A stretch of 64,000 nucleotides of DNA, from assembly GCF_002117485.1 (NCBI RefSeq), contig NZ_CP021033.1:310001-374000 (forward strand), in the 5' to 3' direction. The notes under the pieces are model-generated. The model did not search any database and was not told the DNA's origin. It worked only from the letters and a program-made list of their open reading frames with translations. The DNA is from Rhizobium sp. NXC14. GTDB taxonomy: Bacteria > Pseudomonadota > Alphaproteobacteria > Rhizobiales > Rhizobiaceae. The translations under genes were made by a program, and so were the position numbers. Positions 61,566-64,000 of the stretch are shown here, piece by piece (position 1 is the first letter of the stretch; each line of letters begins with the position of its first letter).

Positions 61566-63383
61566 TTGGCATTTACCATTGCGCGCAGCCTGGTGGCGTT
61601 TGGCATCGCCGTTTCAGCCGGTCTTTTCATGTCGATTGGATTGCAGCAATCGGCGCTTGAAAGGCTGAAAGTCAACGGGCCGGTTTACGAGCAGGTGGTC
61701 TACGGCAAGGATCTCATCGCCGACATATTGCCGCCGCCGCTCTTCGTGGTCGAATCCTACATGCTCTCCTTCGAGGCGAGCAAATTTCCCGAACTCACCG
61801 AGACCAATCTGGCGAAGATCGCCAATCTGAAGGCCGCTTACGACGACCGCCGCGCCTATTGGAAGTCCACCCGGCTGCCGCAGGCTTTGAAGGACGAGCT
61901 CGAAAACGATGTGCTGACCAAGGGCGATGCATTCTGGGACGTGATGAACCGCGAGATCATTCCGGCGCTGAAAGCAAAGGACGAAGACAAGGCGCACGGC
62001 GCGATCGAGCAGTTGCGCGTCGCCTTCCATACTCACCAGGATGCTGTGGAGAAGCTCGTCGCGAATTCCGACGCTTTCCTGAAGGGCGAGGAAAAGAACG
62101 CAGCTTCGGAAATCGTGACCTGGACGATCTATGCGGGAGCTGCAGGCTTCGGCTCCTTCGCTCTGCTGCTGGCGGGACTCTATCTTCTGCGCCGCCGGGC
62201 AATCGTGCCGCTCGATGGCATGAAGGCCTATATGGGCAATCTTGCCGAAGGCGATTTTTCGACCGAAGTTCCCTATGCGAACCGTTCCGACGAGATCGGC
62301 GCCATGTCCAAGGCGGTCGCGGTGTTCCGCCATAATGCGCTGGAACGGCAGGACGCGCAGAAGCGGGAAACGGCGCTTCGCGATGCCGAATTCGAGCGCG
62401 AGCGCAGCCAGATGGCCGAAAAGGCGGCCGAGGAGCGGACACGCGAAACGGTTATCAACGAGTTGACATATGGCCTGGACCAGCTGTCGCACGGCAATCT
62501 TGATTGCCGTATCACGACAACCTTTGCCGCCGCCTATGAGAGCTTGCGCGCCAAGTTCAACGACAGCCTGGATGCTCTTTCCGCCTCAATGGCGGAGGTC
62601 GCCCAGACCTCCCGGCAGGTGGGCAGTTCCTCGACCGGCATCACCAATGCCGCCGACAGTCTCGCATCGCGCACGGAGCAGCAGGCGGCTATGCTAGAAG
62701 AGGCCACCGCCGCGCTCAAGGAGATGAACGCTAAAACCAATGACGCCTCCCACCATGCCGGCAAGGCGACTGGTATGATGGTCGAGACGCGCAGCAGCGC
62801 CGAACATTCGGCAGCCATCGTTCGCGATGCGATCGCCGCCATGCAGAAGATCGAGGGTTCGTCCGCTCAGATCGGCGATATCGTCAACGTCATCGACGAG
62901 ATCGCCTTCCAGACCAACCTTCTGGCGCTCAACGCCGGTGTGGAAGCTGCCCGAGCAGGCGAAGCGGGCAAAGGCTTCGCCGTTGTAGCGCAGGAAGTAC
63001 GTGAGCTCGCCCTCCGTTCGGCCAATGCCGCCAAGGAGATCAGATCTCTGATTTCCACGTCATCGTCTCAGGTTTCCACCGGCGTAGAGCTCGTCAACCG
63101 CACCGGCAAGGCGCTAATGGAAATCGAAGGCCAGGTCGAGCAGGTCGCCGGCCTGATCGCCCGCATCGTTTCGGTTTCCTCCGAGCAGGCGGTGGCAATC
63201 GGGGAAATCAATGCCTCCGTCAATGCACTCGATGAGGTCACGCAGCGCAATGCCGCGATGGCCGCGGAAACGGTCTCAGCCTGCCGTGCGCTCGGCGGGC
63301 AGACGCAGACGCTGGAGGGCGTGGTCGGCCGTTTTCAGATCAATGCACCGGCCGGCGGGTCAAGATCGCAGAGAGCCGCCTGA
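61566..63383 (+). CDS. Methyl-accepting chemotaxis protein
   Basis: 605 aa. TM1 about 4-26, a mostly helical periplasmic sensor (about 27-180), TM2 (about 182-206, [20 protein letters not shown]), HAMP ([20 protein letters not shown] and [16 protein letters not shown]), then a signalling domain with the hairpin tip [20 protein letters not shown] followed by [13 protein letters not shown]. The C-terminus ends without an NWETF-type pentapeptide. I use TTG 61566, which has GGAGAGAG upstream, rather than TTG 61554. It senses a periplasmic ligand and signals to CheA; possibly linked to the motility genes nearby. Confidence 0.93.
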   Translation: MAFTIARSLVAFGIAVSAGLFMSIGLQQSALERLKVNGPVYEQVVYGKDLIADILPPPLFVVESYMLSFEASKFPELTETNLAKIANLKAAYDDRRAYWKSTRLPQALKDELENDVLTKGDAFWDVMNREIIPALKAKDEDKAHGAIEQLRVAFHTHQDAVEKLVANSDAFLKGEEKNAASEIVTWTIYAGAAGFGSFALLLAGLYLLRRRAIVPLDGMKAYMGNLAEGDFSTEVPYANRSDEIGAMSKAVAVFRHNALERQDAQKRETALRDAEFERERSQMAEKAAEERTRETVINELTYGLDQLSHGNLDCRITTTFAAAYESLRAKFNDSLDALSASMAEVAQTSRQVGSSSTGITNAADSLASRTEQQAAMLEEATAALKEMNAKTNDASHHAGKATGMMVETRSSAEHSAAIVRDAIAAMQKIEGSSAQIGDIVNVIDEIAFQTNLLALNAGVEAARAGEAGKGFAVVAQEVRELALRSANAAKEIRSLISTSSSQVSTGVELVNRTGKALMEIEGQVEQVAGLIARIVSVSSEQAVAIGEINASVNALDEVTQRNAAMAAETVSACRALGGQTQTLEGVVGRFQINAPAGGSRSQRAA

Positions 63384-63527
63384 CGCGGCTCAGGCGTAAA
63401 TCCTCACGCGGCCGGCGAACCTATTAAGACTTTCGGCGTTTCACGGCAATGGAACATCTCGATCGCGACGCCGCACCTTCGTTGGATCAGGATCGCGCGC
63501 TGCGATCCCAATGCCGCAAGGGTTTTG

Positions 63528-63920
63528 ATGCCAGCCTCTGTCCACAGGGAACGCCTCACGGCGCTCGCACGCGAAAGAATTAGACGCGCTGCCGCGATCG
63601 CTCGGCTCATGGACACCGCAGTAAGATTGCCTTTCGGCGTACGGATCGGCGCAGACTCGGTTCTCGGCCTCATCCCAGCCGTCGGCGACGTTGCCGGATC
63701 CCTCATCGGTCTCTTCATCATCGATGAAGCAAGGCGTCTCGGCCTTCCTGCCCATAAGCTCGCCCGCATGGCGGTCAATCTCGGCGTCGACGCCGCCTGC
63801 GGCACGGTTCCGCTGGTCGGCGATCTCTTCGACGTTTATTTCAAATCTCACCGCCGGAACGTCGGCATCATCCTCGAGCATTTCGGCATCAGCGAAGACG
63901 AGCTGAACCAGCGCCTCTGA
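63528..63920 (+). CDS. DUF4112 family membrane protein
   Basis: 130 aa. GADSVLGLIPAVGDVAGSLI, then a GLF/IID segment and CGTVPLVGDLFDVYFKSHRR are clear DUF4112 signatures, with two hydrophobic stretches that probably form a membrane hairpin. Function unknown. ATG 63528 with AAGGG upstream; a TTG 3 bases earlier is the alternative. Standalone. Confidence 0.85.
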   Translation: MPASVHRERLTALARERIRRAAAIARLMDTAVRLPFGVRIGADSVLGLIPAVGDVAGSLIGLFIIDEARRLGLPAHKLARMAVNLGVDAACGTVPLVGDLFDVYFKSHRRNVGIILEHFGISEDELNQRL

Positions 63921-63948
63921 CGATGCTCGGCCCCTCCGAGGAACCTGT

Positions 63949-64000
63949 CTAAAGCTCAGTCAGGGCGCCGGCCGTCTTGACTGCGTGATCAAGAACAAAT
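63949..64000 (-). CDS. Possible 3' end of a gene running off the window
   Basis: The minus-strand frame ending at TAG 63949-63951 reads FVLDHAVKTAGALTEL before the stop. The sequence looks coding (codon use, no internal stop) but is only 16 residues, too short to identify. It would converge with the DUF4112 gene. Confidence 0.35.
   Translation of the reverse strand, partial: FVLDHAVKTAGALTEL

Overview
The window is ordinary high-GC alphaproteobacterial DNA with a gene content typical of Rhizobium (R. leguminosarum/etli group): many ABC importers each with its own regulator, cydDCABX, the MetNIQ importer, a B12-dependent methylmalonyl-CoA mutase, a rhizobial-type DUF1217 flagellar protein with flgE-flgK-flgL, and Tim44-domain, DUF6502, DUF5666 and DUF4112 proteins. 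No rRNA, tRNA, insertion sequence, phage gene or CRISPR array was seen. The LacI-type gene at the left edge is cut by the window, and a gene probably runs off the right edge.

Layout. 1-5.6 kb (minus): a sugar or glycerophosphodiester importer operon (binding protein, two permeases, ATPase, glycerophosphodiester phosphodiesterase, LacI regulator). 5.9-9.4 kb: YbaK deacylase, Tim44-domain protein, 2-hydroxyacid dehydrogenase, HupE/UreJ permease. 9.5-16.6 kb (plus): an oxygen-regulated cytochrome bd operon, GbsR/MarR regulator-cydD-cydC-cydA-cydB-cydX, behind a FixK/FNR box and an 18-bp palindrome. 16.7-28.6 kb: a second sugar importer with a Gfo/Idh/MocA-aldo/keto-reductase fusion and a divergent AraC regulator, then VOC, GNAT, two Gfo/Idh/MocA dehydrogenases and a FAH-family enzyme. 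28.7-35.1 kb: methylmalonyl-CoA mutase, MetQ-MetN-MetI and an Fsr-like efflux pump. 35.4-36.6 kb: an XRE regulator and a ParDE module.

36.6-41.8 kb holds a divergent cluster equivalent to E. coli yjfIJKLMC: DUF2170 and PspA/IM30 on one side; a two-TM potassium channel, DUF2491, DUF350, a DUF1190 lipoprotein and a glutathionylspermidine-synthase-like ATP-grasp enzyme on the other, with a perfect palindrome between them. It looks like a membrane-stress system built around PspA, an ion channel and a peptide/polyamine ligase.

42.0-49.0 kb: two polar amino-acid ABC importers around a GntR/FCD regulator. 49.3-57.9 kb: a six-repeat DUF1217 protein, a TetR regulator, an EF-hand protein and flgE-flgK-flgL without the usual flaF/flbT/flgD followers. 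Two copies of the same operator-like palindrome (GAACT-N4-AGTTC) flank the TetR gene and tie it to both the DUF1217 and EF-hand promoters. 58.1-63.9 kb: a DUF6502/DUF5666 pair, a VapBC module, a chemotaxis receptor and a DUF4112 protein.

A recurring layout feature is that each of the five ABC importer operons has a strong stem-loop directly behind the binding-protein gene, which would set the binding protein above the membrane components. The strongest candidates for an under-described system are the potassium-channel/PspA/ATP-grasp divergon and the TetR-controlled DUF1217/EF-hand/flgEKL region.
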